Shown here one piece after another: positions 1 to 8,135 of a stretch of 34,093 nucleotides of DNA. Both the position numbers and the translations under genes were made by a program. The notes beneath the pieces are model-generated. The model was not told the origin of the DNA, searched no databases, and saw only the letters and a list, made by a program, of their open reading frames with translations. Source of the DNA: Alphaproteobacteria bacterium (lineage in GTDB: Bacteria; Pseudomonadota; Alphaproteobacteria; JAEULC01). Location of the stretch: NCBI GenBank assembly GCA_020846275.1, contig JADLEG010000225.1, forward strand, positions 1-34,093. Direction: 5' to 3'. Each line of letters opens with the position of its first letter. The first letter of the stretch is position 1.

Positions 1-126
1 CGTGACCTGCACCATGCCGCCGCCGGCGGCGCCGGCGACCTCGGTCGCTTCCAGCCGCGACTGCACCTCGGCCATCTTCGCCTGCATCTCCTGGGCCTGC
101 TTCATCATGTTGGCCAGGTTCTTCAT
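1..126 (-). CDS. ybaB: YbaB/EbfC family nucleoid-associated protein, N-terminal part
   Basis: Only the first 42 codons lie in the window; the gene runs off the left edge. The visible start reads [15 protein letters not shown] and continues with a Lys/Gln/Met-rich helix and then a Gly-rich turn. This is the typical start of the small DNA-binding YbaB/EbfC proteins, which form dimers on the nucleoid and are often encoded between dnaX and recR. Its ATG overlaps the dnaX stop codon by one base (TGATG), so the two genes are probably translationally coupled in one operon. The identification is firm on sequence and on gene order. The remainder, and whether recR follows, cannot be seen. Confidence 0.9.
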   Translation of the reverse strand, partial: MKNLANMMKQAQEMQAKMAEVQSRLEATEVAGAAGGGMVQVT

Positions 127-1952
127 CAGTCCGGTTCTCCTTCGCTGTCGTCCGGGTCCAGCTGGGGTTCGATCGTCACGTCGGGCGGCACGGCAAGGCT
201 GGGCGGCGGGCGTTCGCGCACCGACACGATGGCGGCCTCGGGGAAGACGGTCTTGACGGCCTTCACCAGCGGATGGTCGGCCGATTCCTGGCGCAGGCGC
301 GTCGCGTTCGACTTCGCCTGCTCGCTCAAGGTCGGCTCGCCCTCCGCGTTCGAGATCGACACCACCCAGCGCCGGCCGGTCCAGTCGTTCAGCACGCGGC
401 CCAGCCGGCTCGCCAGGTCGGGCGGCGCATGGCGGTCGGGGCGGAACTCCAGCAGCCCCGGCTCGTAGCGCACGAGGTGGACGTTGTTCAGCAGCAGCGC
501 ATGCAGCACCGCCTCGCGCTTCTCGGCGACCAGGGCCACCAGCGCCGCGAAATCGCCGGGCAGCACCGCTGCCGTGGGCATGGCGGGCGCCGCGACCGCC
601 TCGACCGCGGGGCGCGGCGCGCTTTCCGCCGCCAGGCGCGGCGCGGCGCCGGCGGTGCCGGACGCGCGCGAGCGCGGCGGTGGCGGCGGCGAAGGGATCG
701 ACGGCGACGATGGCGCGGTTTCGCCGCCGGCGCTGCCGGCCAGGCGGCGGACCAGCTCGGCCGGGTCGGGCAGGTCGGCGGCATAGGCGAGCCGCACCAG
801 CACCATCTCGGCGGCCTGGACCGGCTGCGGCGCGTTCTGGGTCTCGCGCAGGCCCTTCAGCAGCAACTGCCAAGCGCGGGTCAACAGCGCCATCGGCGCG
901 GCGGCCGCCAGCGCCTTGCCGCGCACGCGCTCCGCCTCCGGCACGTCGGGACGCTCGGCGGCCTCGGGCGCCAGCTTCACGCGCGTCAGCCAATGCGTCA
1001 GGCCGAGCAGGTCCTCGATGACGACCGACGGATCGGCGCCGGCGCGGTAAAGCTCGCCCAGCCGGTCCAGCGCCTCGGCCAACCTTCCGCGCATGACCGC
1101 CTCGAACAGGTCGAACACGACCCGCCGGTCGGCCAGGCCCAGCATGTCGCGCACCCGCGCCTCGTCGATCTTCTCCCCGGTGCCGCCCACCAGCGCGATC
1201 GCCTGGTCGAGCAGCGATAGCCCGTCGCGCACCGATCCGTCGGCGGCACGCGCGATCAGCGCGATCGCGGCGGGCTCGATGGCGATGCCCTCCTTCTCGG
1301 CGATCGCGGCGAAATGCCGGCTCAGGGTTTCGTGATCGACGCGCCGCAGGTCGAAGCGCTGGCAACGCGAGAGCACCGTCACGGGAACCCGGCGGATTTC
1401 GGTGGTGGCGAACACGAACTTGACGTGCGGCGGAGGCTCTTCCAGCGTCTTCAACAGCGCGTTGAACGCCGCCGTCGACAGCATGTGGACTTCGTCCACG
1501 ATGTAGATCTTGTAGCGCGCCGAGACCGGCTTGTAGCGCACGCCGTCGGTCAGGTCGCGGATGTTGTCGACGCCGGTGCGCGAGGCGGCATCCATCTCGA
1601 TCACGTCGACATGGCGATCCTCGGCGATCGAGCGGCAATTGGCGCAGACCCCGCAGGGCTCGATGGTCGGACCGCCCTTGCCGTCAAGACCGACGCAGTT
1701 CAACGCGCGGGCGATGATCCGCGCGGTGGTGGTCTTGCCCACCCCGCGCACGCCCGTCAGCATGAAGGCATGTGCGATGCGGCCGGACTGGATGGCGTTG
1801 CGGAGCACGCGCACCATCGCCTCCTGGCCGATCAGCTCGGCGAAGGTCGCGGGCCGGTACTTGCGGGCCAGGACCCGGTAGGGCGCGCTTTCGCCGGCGG
1901 CCGAAGCGCCGCCCATGAGGGCCAGACCGGGCGAGGCGGGTTCGTCGTTCAT
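126..1952 (-). CDS. dnaX: DNA polymerase III subunit gamma/tau
   Basis: Clamp-loader ATPase subunit of the replicative polymerase, 608 residues. The AAA+ core begins near residue 25 ([10 protein letters not shown]). Walker A GVRGVGKT is at 67-74, the zinc-binding cysteines are Cys86, Cys100, Cys103 and Cys106, Walker B VDEVH has Asp153-Glu154, and the SRC motif with its arginine finger is at 195-197. Domain III follows, then a Pro/Ala-rich linker near 415-465 and a tau-type C-terminal domain. I see no evident A-rich slippery site for programmed frameshifting, so a separate gamma form is not supported. The gene lies downstream of the SRP RNA on the same strand and overlaps ybaB by one base, the usual alphaproteobacterial arrangement. 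Confidence 0.97.
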   Translation of the reverse strand: MNDEPASPGLALMGGASAAGESAPYRVLARKYRPATFAELIGQEAMVRVLRNAIQSGRIAHAFMLTGVRGVGKTTTARIIARALNCVGLDGKGGPTIEPCGVCANCRSIAEDRHVDVIEMDAASRTGVDNIRDLTDGVRYKPVSARYKIYIVDEVHMLSTAAFNALLKTLEEPPPHVKFVFATTEIRRVPVTVLSRCQRFDLRRVDHETLSRHFAAIAEKEGIAIEPAAIALIARAADGSVRDGLSLLDQAIALVGGTGEKIDEARVRDMLGLADRRVVFDLFEAVMRGRLAEALDRLGELYRAGADPSVVIEDLLGLTHWLTRVKLAPEAAERPDVPEAERVRGKALAAAAPMALLTRAWQLLLKGLRETQNAPQPVQAAEMVLVRLAYAADLPDPAELVRRLAGSAGGETAPSSPSIPSPPPPPRSRASGTAGAAPRLAAESAPRPAVEAVAAPAMPTAAVLPGDFAALVALVAEKREAVLHALLLNNVHLVRYEPGLLEFRPDRHAPPDLASRLGRVLNDWTGRRWVVSISNAEGEPTLSEQAKSNATRLRQESADHPLVKAVKTVFPEAAIVSVRERPPPSLAVPPDVTIEPQLDPDDSEGEPD

Positions 1953-2013
1953 CGGGCCGACGCGTTCTTGCCCGGACGCGGCTTCCAGGCTGTGGATCGA
2001 ATTTGACGGAAGT

Positions 2014-2108
2014 GGAAGACTGGCAACGACCCGGCGCGAAACTCGTTACGGCTGCTTCCTTCCGGACCTGACCGGGTTGGCGAGAGCGCCGTCCATCGCC
2101 AGCCTTCC
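2014..2108 (-). ncRNA. ffs: Signal recognition particle RNA, small (4.5S-like) bacterial type
   Basis: The minus strand carries the conserved SRP RNA apical region: GGTCAGGTCCGGAAGGAAGC lies at about 2050-2069, with the GGAA tetraloop and the asymmetric internal loop that binds Ffh. The ends pair as a long hairpin: GGAAG..GCTGGC near 2108-2098 against GCCAGTCTTCC near 2024-2014. The length of about 95 nt fits the small 4.5S class without an Alu domain. A promoter (TTGCCT-N16-TATAGT) ends just before position 2108, supporting the 5' end. The position directly upstream of dnaX is common in alphaproteobacteria. Ends are accurate to a few bases. Confidence 0.95.
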
Positions 2109-2115
2109 GGGGCGA

Positions 2116-2143
2116 ACTATAGCCGCCGGGGGCTTCGAGGCAA
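2116..2143 (-). promoter_or_regulatory. Sigma70-type promoter for the SRP RNA
   Basis: On the minus strand, TTGCCT (2143-2138) and TATAGT (2121-2116) are separated by 16 bp. Transcription would start at about 2109, matching the predicted 5' end of the SRP RNA. It may also serve dnaX by read-through. Confidence 0.6.
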
Positions 2144-2177
2144 GAGGCTTGACGGCGCCGACCCCTGCATTGCCCTC

Positions 2178-2216
2178 TGTGCAATCATGGATTACACTGA
2201 TTGCATTGATTGCACA
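2178..2216. promoter_or_regulatory. Operator array upstream of the fitA-like antitoxin
   Basis: A perfect 10-bp inverted repeat, TGTGCAATCA (2178-2187) and TGATTGCACA (2207-2216), has a 19-bp spacer. An additional half-site TGATTGCA sits at 2198-2205, nine bases before the same octamer in the right arm. The array ends 17 bp before the antitoxin ATG. Ribbon-helix-helix antitoxins such as FitA bind inverted repeats in their own promoter, so autoregulation is the likely role. The repeat is seen directly; the binding protein is inferred. Confidence 0.65.
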
Positions 2217-2233
2217 TGCTCGGCAGGTTCAAG

Positions 2234-2482
2234 ATGGCCAGCATCACCATTCGCAAGCTTGACGCCGCGGTCAAGGCGAAGCTGCGCATCCATGCCGCCC
2301 GCCAGGGCCAATCGATGGAGGAGGCCGCGCGCGAAATCCTGAAGACCGCGCTGGCGGAGCGGCCGCGCGGCGCGACCAGCATGGCGGAGACAATCCAACG
2401 GCGCTTCGCCGCGCTCGGGGGCGTCGAGATCGAATTGCCGCCGCGTGAAGCCATGCGCGAGCCGCCTCGCTTCGCCAAGTGA
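2234..2482 (+). CDS. FitA/VapB-like ribbon-helix-helix antitoxin
   Basis: 82-residue protein beginning MASITIRKLDAAVKAKLRIH, the characteristic N-terminal beta strand and helix of FitA-type Arc/MetJ-fold antitoxins. Residues 1-42 would form the DNA-binding dimer; the C-terminal part (about 45-82, containing PRGATSMAETIQRRF) would wrap around and inhibit the toxin. The ATG at 2234 is chosen over an upstream TTG at 2210 because the strand homology begins here and an AGG lies 9 bases before it. The stop codon overlaps the toxin GTG start (GTGA), which couples their translation. An inverted-repeat operator lies immediately upstream. Confidence 0.87.
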   Translation: MASITIRKLDAAVKAKLRIHAARQGQSMEEAAREILKTALAERPRGATSMAETIQRRFAALGGVEIELPPREAMREPPRFAK

Positions 2483-2907
2483 TCGTTCTCGACACCAATG
2501 TCCTGTCGGAGGCGATGCGTCCCAAGCCCGATGCGTCGGTTGCCCGATGGCTGGAGGCCGCGCCGCCGGCGAGCCTCTTCACAACGGCCATCAGCGAGGC
2601 GGAACTCCTCTATGGCGCGGGACTTCTGGCGGCGGGACGCCGGCGGCAGGCGCTCGAACAGGCGCTGCGACAGCTTTTCGCCAGCGACTTCGCGGGGCGC
2701 GTTCTTGCCTTCGATGCGGCGGCAGCCCAGGCCTTTGCGGCTATTGCGGTGGCGCGACGGCGCGCTGGCCGCCCGATCGCCACCCTCGACGCACAGATTG
2801 CCGCGATCGCCCGCGCGCATGGCGCGGCCGTCGCCACGCGCAACCTGGCCGATTTCGACGGCTGCGGTGTCGAGGTGATCAATCCCTGGGCGGGCGCTCC
2901 CGGCTAA
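2479..2907 (+). CDS. FitB/VapC-like PIN-domain ribonuclease toxin
   Basis: 142-residue PIN-domain protein, predicted metal-dependent RNase toxin neutralised by the upstream antitoxin. The acidic active-site residues are present at spacings close to FitB: Asp5 in IVLDTNV, Glu42 in ISEAEL, Asp104 in IATLDAQIA, and Asn122/Asp125 in RNLADF. It starts with GTG, overlapping the antitoxin stop by four bases. The start is fixed by the PIN first strand, which begins at residue 2. The gene ends 13 bp before the convergent CBS-domain gene. It appears intact, so the pair is probably functional. Target RNA unknown. Confidence 0.88.
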   Translation: MIVLDTNVLSEAMRPKPDASVARWLEAAPPASLFTTAISEAELLYGAGLLAAGRRRQALEQALRQLFASDFAGRVLAFDAAAAQAFAAIAVARRRAGRPIATLDAQIAAIARAHGAAVATRNLADFDGCGVEVINPWAGAPG

Positions 2908-2920
2908 GGTATCGCGCCGC

Positions 2921-3613
2921 CTACACCATCCCGCGCATGCTGGTCGAGAGGGTGAGCTGGTCGGCCACCTTGCCGACGCCGGCGACCTCTTCCGCCGCGA
3001 CGCACAGCGCGCGCCGCTCGTCTTCCGAGGCGACCAGGCCGTAGAGGCTGACCTTCCCGTCCTGCACCGTCACGTTGACGGTCAGGTCGGGGGTCCAGGC
3101 GTGCTTCTTGAACGAGGCGATGACCGCCTCGCGTAGCGCCAGGTCGCCGGCGGGCGCCTTGGCCTTTTTCGTGCCGGCGGCGGCCAGCGCCTGCAGCAGG
3201 TTCGAGCGGCTGACGATGCCGATCAGCTTGCCGTCGCGCACGATCGGCACGCGCTTGATGCGGTTGCGCTCGAGCAGCGAGGCGATCTCGGCAAGCTCGG
3301 TGTTCTCGCTGGCGGTGATCACCGAGGGGGTCATGACGTCCTTGGCGGTCGCGCCGTGACTTTTCACGAATTCGTGCGCCAGCTCGCGGTTCTCGACCAT
3401 CAGCTCCAGCCACCACGAGCGATGACGCTCGGTGCCGGTCTCGGTCCGCCGCAACAGATCGCCCTCGCTGACGATGCCGCGCAGCGCACCCTTGCCGTCG
3501 ACTACTGGGACGGCGCTGATCCGCTTGGAAAGAAGGAGCTGCGCGATCTCGCTCACCCGGGTGTCCGGGCCCACGGTCAGCACCTCCTTGGTCATCACGT
3601 CCTTGGCTTGCAT
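2921..3613 (-). CDS. CBS-CBS-BON domain protein
   Basis: 230 residues with three modules. CBS 1 is at about 1-60 ([14 protein letters not shown] .. ISAVPVVD), CBS 2 at about 88-146 ([11 protein letters not shown] .. [20 protein letters not shown]), and a BON domain at about 155-225 ([18 protein letters not shown]). CBS pairs bind adenine nucleotides, while BON domains are thought to contact membranes or phospholipids. No enzyme domain or signal peptide is visible, so this is a stand-alone sensor/adaptor, presumably cytosolic. Proteins of this build are often induced under low oxygen or stress. Here a perfect FNR/FixK-type box sits 62 bp upstream of the ATG with a suitably spaced -10, which supports oxygen-responsive expression. 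Substrate and partner are unknown. Confidence 0.88.
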   Translation of the reverse strand: MQAKDVMTKEVLTVGPDTRVSEIAQLLLSKRISAVPVVDGKGALRGIVSEGDLLRRTETGTERHRSWWLELMVENRELAHEFVKSHGATAKDVMTPSVITASENTELAEIASLLERNRIKRVPIVRDGKLIGIVSRSNLLQALAAAGTKKAKAPAGDLALREAVIASFKKHAWTPDLTVNVTVQDGKVSLYGLVASEDERRALCVAAEEVAGVGKVADQLTLSTSMRGMV

Positions 3614-3646
3614 CGATTCCTCCGTACGCTGGCGCGAATTTGTTCA

Positions 3647-3688
3647 ACGCTAGGGTCGCTCTCCGCCCTATGCCTTGACATGGGTCAA
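3647..3688 (-). promoter_or_regulatory. FNR/FixK-type box and -10 element for the CBS-BON gene
   Basis: TTGAC-ATGG-GTCAA (3675-3688) matches the FNR/FixK consensus TTGAY-N4-RTCAA perfectly. On the minus strand a -10-like TAGCGT (3652-3647) lies with its centre 32 bp from the box centre, the geometry of a class II activated promoter (box at -41.5). Transcription would start near 3640, leaving a leader of about 27 nt before the ATG at 3613. The box is seen directly; FNR/FixK binding is inferred from the consensus. Confidence 0.7.
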
Positions 3689-3859
3689 CGGGAAGCCTCG
3701 TCGAATCAATGGCAATGCGCGGTTCCGGGATCCATGGCGCAGAAGCTGAATTGTCCCGGTCTTGGGCGCCGGCGCTATACAAATTCCCAGTCATTGCCTA
3801 TATGTAGCCGGCAGACAAACCGCACAAAGCCGCCGAAGAGCGCCAAGGGAGCAGCATTC

Positions 3860-4087
3860 ATGGGATCGATGAGTATTGGCCATTGGCTGATCGTGCTGGC
3901 GATCGTTCTGCTTCTGTTCGGAGCGAACAAGATTCCGCGCCTGATGGGTGACGTCGCCAAGGGCATCAAGGCGTTCAAGTCGGGCATGAAGGAAGAGGCC
4001 GACAAGGTCGAGGGCCAGCCGAAGCCGGCCGATCCGACGCCGACCGCCGGCGCGTCCAAGCAGGCCGAAGCCGAAAAGAAGGCCTGA
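3860..4087 (+). CDS. tatA: Twin-arginine translocase subunit TatA/TatE
   Basis: 75-residue protein of the pore-forming Tat subunit that exports folded proteins. A short periplasmic N-terminus precedes a single membrane helix at about 7-20 ([14 protein letters not shown]). Next come the hinge GANKIP, an amphipathic helix (about 27-45, [17 protein letters not shown]) and a charged Lys/Glu/Pro-rich tail. This is the standard TatA layout. The ATG at 3860 is chosen because AAGGGAG lies 8-14 bases upstream and the family starts here. No tatB or tatC follows; the next gene is an ATP-grasp protein 119 bp downstream. Either tatBC are elsewhere in the genome or this is a TatE-like extra copy. Confidence 0.93.
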   Translation: MGSMSIGHWLIVLAIVLLLFGANKIPRLMGDVAKGIKAFKSGMKEEADKVEGQPKPADPTPTAGASKQAEAEKKA

Positions 4088-4206
4088 CACGCCGGGGCAG
4101 CCGGCATGCCGCCCGATCCGGCCGGGTGGGCCGCACCCTGCCGCGACCAGCCGCGACGCGCGCCGCAGTGCGTTGAATCCGTTCCGCCGGCAACGCGAGC
4201 GGCCGG

Positions 4207-5610
4207 ATGAAATTGTCCGAACGCCGCTTCGCCGGGAAACCGGCTGCGCCGCCATCGACGATCGTCGGCATCGGGCTGGCGCCCGTCGACATCGACCTGA
4301 TTGCGAACGACGGGCATGACGGGCCGCTGCGCGCGATCCTGGTGAACGGCGCCGACGTCGAACACGGCGATGCCTGCGAACCGCGGCGCGCGGCGGCGGA
4401 GATCCGCGCGAGGCTTGCGGGCAAGAACATCCGCGTCGACGGCATCGTCTCCTGCGACGACTATCCGTGCTGCCTGGTGGCCAGCCATCTCGCCGAGGCG
4501 CTGGGACTGACGTCGCCCTCGCTGCTAAGCCTGATGCTGCTCCAGCACAAATACTGGTCGCGCACGATCCAGGCGCGCGTGGTCCCGGCGCATACGCCGG
4601 GCTTCGATGCGGTCGACCTGGGCACGCACAAGCGGCTTGACGGGCGCGCGCTGCGCTTTCCCTGCTGGGTCAAGCCGATCAAGTCGTCGATGTCGTTCCT
4701 GGCGTTGCGCGCGGCCAATGCCGGACAGTTGTCGCGCAATCTGCAGACGATCGCCGAGCGCATGAACGGCTTCCAGTTCGCGTTCAATGCGTCGCTCGGC
4801 ATCCTCGATACCGCGACGCCCGGGTTGCCCGCGATCGGCGGCGAGCATGCGATCATCGAGGAGGAACTGAAGGGACGCCAGGTGACGCTCGAAGGCTACG
4901 TCGCGGGCGGCCGGGCCGTGGCGCTGGGCGTGGTCGATTCCTGCCGCACGGCCAACCGGCGCAGCTTCGCCCGCTTCGAATATCCCAGCCGCCTGCCGCG
5001 CCGGCTCCAGGACGCGATGGCGCGGATCGCGGCCGCGGTGCTGCGCGAGGCCGGCTTCGACAACGGGTTCTTCAACGTCGAGTTCTTCGTCGACGCGCGC
5101 ACGCGCGATATCAATATCCTCGAGATCAATCCGCGCTTCTGCTCGCAGTTCAGCCCGCTCTACCTTCTGGTGGACGGGCGGCACAGCCATCGCGCGCTCG
5201 TCGACCTTGCGCTCGGTCGCCCGGTCGCGCACCCGAAAGGCAAGGGCCAGCATCGCGTGGCGGCGTGCTTCGTGCTGCGCCTGCCGCATGACGCCCGCGT
5301 CCAGCGCGTGCCGACCGCAGGCGAGATCGCCGCGGCGGAAAGCCTGGTCCCCGCCAGCCGGGTGGAACTGCTCTGCGCGCCGAGCCGGCTCCTGTCCGAC
5401 TACGTGCAGGACGAATTCACCTACCGCTACGCCTGCGTCTATGTCGGCGCGGACCGGCGCGACGAATTGGCAAGGCGCTGCGCGCGGATCGTCGAGCGGC
5501 TGAAATTCCGCTTCGAGCCGGCCGAGGCGCGCGACGCGGCGCAGTCCCCGACGCCGGTCAGGGCTTCAACTCGACCTCGACGAACACGAACTCGAAGTCG
5601 TTCGGGTTGA
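4207..5610 (+). CDS. ATP-grasp family carboxylate-amine (or carboxylate-thiol) ligase
   Basis: 467 residues. The N-terminal third resembles a pre-ATP-grasp fold with DGIVSCDDYP near 78-87. The ATP-grasp core shows a nucleotide-binding lysine segment (FPCWVKPIKSSMSF), IIEEELKG, FDNGFFNVEFF and the metal-binding INILEINPRF with conserved Glu and Asn. Such enzymes activate a carboxylate as acyl-phosphate and join it to an amine or thiol. The substrate cannot be told. It stands alone on the plus strand, facing the GT4/PIG-L/cupin operon. Its last 53 bp lie antisense to the cupin gene and encode an Arg/Thr-rich tail unlike the rest of the protein, so the natural C-terminus may once have been shorter. 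No strong ribosome binding site is seen before the ATG. Confidence 0.8.
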   Translation: MKLSERRFAGKPAAPPSTIVGIGLAPVDIDLIANDGHDGPLRAILVNGADVEHGDACEPRRAAAEIRARLAGKNIRVDGIVSCDDYPCCLVASHLAEALGLTSPSLLSLMLLQHKYWSRTIQARVVPAHTPGFDAVDLGTHKRLDGRALRFPCWVKPIKSSMSFLALRAANAGQLSRNLQTIAERMNGFQFAFNASLGILDTATPGLPAIGGEHAIIEEELKGRQVTLEGYVAGGRAVALGVVDSCRTANRRSFARFEYPSRLPRRLQDAMARIAAAVLREAGFDNGFFNVEFFVDARTRDINILEINPRFCSQFSPLYLLVDGRHSHRALVDLALGRPVAHPKGKGQHRVAACFVLRLPHDARVQRVPTAGEIAAAESLVPASRVELLCAPSRLLSDYVQDEFTYRYACVYVGADRRDELARRCARIVERLKFRFEPAEARDAAQSPTPVRASTRPRRTRTRSRSG

Positions 5611-5857
5611 TCACGTCGTGCTCGACGCCGACCGGGCGGTTGTAGGACACGCCCTTGGTCAGGTGGGCCGGCAGCGTCTCCTTGCCGTTGAAGATGTCCA
5701 GCCGCCCGGTGGTGATCGGCACCACCACGTAGTCGTGGCCATGGCGATGCCATCCGGTGTGCGCGCCGGGCGGAAAGCGCCATTCGGTGACGATCACGCG
5801 GTCGGTCTCGATCTGCTTGGTGCCGGTGGCCAGGGGTCGGCTGTCCCGATCTTGCAT
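5558..5857 (-). CDS. Small single-domain cupin protein
   Basis: 99-residue beta-barrel cupin. Motif 1 is seen in PPGAHTGWHRHGHDYVVVP (His-x-His plus a further His in place of the usual Glu spacing) and motif 2 in RPVGVEHDVINPNDFEFVFVEVEL. Small cupins bind a metal and may act as isomerases, dioxygenases or ligand sensors; nothing here decides which. The ATG at 5857 is chosen because the family fold starts there, although the reading frame is open further upstream. It is the third gene of the minus-strand set GT4 - PIG-L - cupin, 28 bp after the PIG-L stop, and converges with the ATP-grasp gene with a 53-bp overlap. Confidence 0.8.
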   Translation of the reverse strand: MQDRDSRPLATGTKQIETDRVIVTEWRFPPGAHTGWHRHGHDYVVVPITTGRLDIFNGKETLPAHLTKGVSYNRPVGVEHDVINPNDFEFVFVEVELKP

Positions 5858-5885
5858 CGCTGCTTCAACGCTCCGGTCGTGTGGT

Positions 5886-6656
5886 TCAGGTCCGCGCGCG
5901 GGCGCGGAAGGCGCCGATGGCGTCGCAGACCTCCTGCGGCTTGGTGTAGTCCACGCGCGGGTGGCGCGGCCACACCCACTGGAAGCGCTGGTAGAACAGC
6001 ACGCCTTGGTGCGGCGGCCGCGCGTAGTCATAGGCGGCCAGGGGGCGGAAGGCCTCGCGCCCGACCTGGATATGCGCCAGGTTGCCGCGCTCGGAGCCGT
6101 AGAGCGCCAGGGCGGCGCGCTTGGCCGCGATCTCGCGCTCGCGCAGGCGCAGTTCGATCTCCGATCCGTTGGGGTCGGGGAATTCCTGGCTGTGCGTGCG
6201 GCCGCCGGCATTGTTGTATTCGGCGAATTCCCAGACCTGCACGCGGTCCTTGAAGGTCGCGGCGACGAAGTTGGCCGCGTCGTGGTCCTGGTGCGCGCCT
6301 TCGTAAGCCGGCACCCAGACCATGTCGATCTGGCGCCGCGCGATCAGGTCGACCAGCCGCGCGCGGGTTCCCGCCAGCTCGGATTTCAGACGGCGCGTGG
6401 GGATCTCCTGGAACAGCGCGACCGTGAAGCCCAGCAGCTTCGCGGCCGCCTCGCTCTCGGCCCGCCGGCGGGCCACCCGCCCGGCATGGCCCTGGCGCCG
6501 CCATGGCCACAGGAGCGCGCGGTCGGGAACGCCGGTGCTCAGGAAGGCGACGAAGACCTCGCCGCCAGCGGCCTTTGCGCGACCGATCGCGGCTGACGCC
6601 CCGACGACCTCGTCATCCGGGTGCGGCGCCAGCAGCAGGATGCGCTTGCCGAACAC
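5886..6656 (-). CDS. PIG-L/LmbE family zinc-dependent N-deacetylase
   Basis: 256 residues. The signature PHPDDE is at 11-16 (zinc ligands His12 and Asp15) and the second motif AHQDHD at 121-126 gives His122 and His125. Family members remove N-acetyl groups from sugar conjugates; examples are GlcNAc-PI deacetylase, MshB in mycothiol and BshB in bacillithiol synthesis. It starts with GTG at 6656, 44 bp inside the upstream glycosyltransferase gene, so the two are probably co-translated. A GT4 glycosyltransferase paired with a PIG-L deacetylase suggests that the first adds GlcNAc and the second deacetylates it. That is inference; the acceptor is unknown. Confidence 0.88.
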   Translation of the reverse strand: MFGKRILLLAPHPDDEVVGASAAIGRAKAAGGEVFVAFLSTGVPDRALLWPWRRQGHAGRVARRRAESEAAAKLLGFTVALFQEIPTRRLKSELAGTRARLVDLIARRQIDMVWVPAYEGAHQDHDAANFVAATFKDRVQVWEFAEYNNAGGRTHSQEFPDPNGSEIELRLREREIAAKRAALALYGSERGNLAHIQVGREAFRPLAAYDYARPPHQGVLFYQRFQWVWPRHPRVDYTKPQEVCDAIGAFRARART

Positions 6657-7998
6657 CGGCGCTCCGTCGTTCCTCGATCACCCGCCGCCAGACCGGCAGC
6701 AGGTCCTGCCGCAGCACGTCGTCCCAGCCCGGCGCCATCGCCGCCACGCGGCGCAGCCCGGCCTCGGCCAGCGACCTCCAGCGGCCGCGGTCGCGCATCA
6801 GCGCGCCGATCGCCTCGGCCCAGGCCTGGGGGTCGCGCCCGGGCAGGCGCAACCCGTCCTCGCCCCTGGGGTCGATCAGGTCCATGCCGCCGATGTTCTG
6901 CGACACCAGCACGGGCAGGCCGCAGGCCCGCGCCTCGTTCACCACGTTGGGCATGATTTCGAACTCGGACGGGAAGGCGAAGACGTCGGCGCTGGCGTAG
7001 AGCCAGCCCAGCGTGTCCGGTTCGACCTGGCCGCACAGCGTGACCGCCTCGCCCAGCAGGGCGCGCACGTCGGCGGCGCGGCTGCCGGTGCCGGCGATCG
7101 CCAGGTGGATCGGCGCGCCGGCCTCGACCAGCCGCTTGGTGGCTCGCGCGACCGTCATCACGTTCTTTGCGTCGTCGACGCGGCCGACGAACATCACCAC
7201 GAAGCGGTCCTCGGCGATGCCATAGGACGACAGCAGCCGCGCGCGGTCCCGCCGCTGCGGGGCGAACACGCCGCGGTCGATGCCGCGCCGCAGGTAGGAC
7301 ACGCGCTCGGACGACACCACGCGCTCGGCCACGCTGCGATCCTCGGGCTTCGACGCCAGCACCCAGTCGCATTGCTGCAGGTAGTGGTCGAGCACGCGCT
7401 GCATCCGGTCGCCCGAAATCTGGTCGTAACGCACCTTGTCGACCAGGAAGCGCAGGATCGCGCCGTCGCCGAACCAGCGCTTCAGGATCTCGCGCGAATA
7501 GTGTCGCGTGTAGGCGACGGTGTCGGTATGGAAGGAATAGACCAGCGGCACGTCGTTGCGCCGCGCGTGGCGCAGCCCGGTCTTGGCCAGGCTGAAGAAG
7601 GCCCCGGTGGCATGGACGATGTCGTGCTGGGCCAGCGCCTGCGACAGACCGGCATGGAACGGCGCCAGGCAGGTATGGTTCTGCCGGTTGTCGGTGAAGC
7701 CCAGCCACTTGGTGTTGATCAGCGGCCGGTGCAGCTGGAAGCGCACGTTGTCGGCCAGCTCGACCGTCCCGCTTTTCTCGCCCAGGTAGTGCACGGTTAC
7801 GTCCAGCTCGCGCGGCATGGCGGCGGCGGCGGCGGCGATGCGCTCCCAGCACTTCACATGCCCGCCCGCCCAGGGGCCCCAGACCAGGTCGACGATCACG
7901 CCGACCGAAAGCGGCCGGTCGACGCCCGGCGCTGATGTGCGCAAGGCCGCCTTGCCGGCGTCCTGGAGGGCGGATAGCGGTAGCGTTGAGGCCGTCAT
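6613..7998 (-). CDS. GT4 family glycosyltransferase
   Basis: 461 residues from the ATG at 7998; an in-frame upstream start at 8082 is possible, and neither has a convincing ribosome binding site. GT-B fold retaining glycosyltransferase: the N-terminal acceptor domain begins SVGVIVDLVWGPWAGG, and the donor domain carries FVGRVDDAKN and the EX7E-type motif within FPSEFEIMPNVVNEA, followed by GLPVL. No signal peptide is evident, so it should act in the cytosol or at the inner membrane face. It heads the operon with the PIG-L deacetylase (44-bp overlap) and the cupin. MshA and BshA, which start thiol-cofactor synthesis, are GT4 enzymes paired with PIG-L deacetylases, but so are several envelope glycan systems. 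The sugar and acceptor remain unassigned. Confidence 0.87.
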   Translation of the reverse strand: MTASTLPLSALQDAGKAALRTSAPGVDRPLSVGVIVDLVWGPWAGGHVKCWERIAAAAAAMPRELDVTVHYLGEKSGTVELADNVRFQLHRPLINTKWLGFTDNRQNHTCLAPFHAGLSQALAQHDIVHATGAFFSLAKTGLRHARRNDVPLVYSFHTDTVAYTRHYSREILKRWFGDGAILRFLVDKVRYDQISGDRMQRVLDHYLQQCDWVLASKPEDRSVAERVVSSERVSYLRRGIDRGVFAPQRRDRARLLSSYGIAEDRFVVMFVGRVDDAKNVMTVARATKRLVEAGAPIHLAIAGTGSRAADVRALLGEAVTLCGQVEPDTLGWLYASADVFAFPSEFEIMPNVVNEARACGLPVLVSQNIGGMDLIDPRGEDGLRLPGRDPQAWAEAIGALMRDRGRWRSLAEAGLRRVAAMAPGWDDVLRQDLLPVWRRVIEERRSAGVRQAHPAAGAAPG

Positions 7999-8135
7999 GA
8001 ACTGGATTGACTTCAAACCCGTGCGATTTGTACGACGTTCGCCCGACGATTCCAAGGTGGAACGACGTCCGGCTGGTGACATCCGCCCGGCCGGCGCGCT
8101 AGAACCCGGCTCGGCACGACAACGGGGACGTCACC

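Noticed and set aside
273..1220. Long plus-strand frame opposite dnaX
   Set aside because: Gln/Arg/His-rich shadow of dnaX with no recognisable motif.
126..1952. Programmed frameshift producing a separate gamma subunit from dnaX
   Set aside because: No A-rich slippery heptamer with a following stem-loop was noticed.
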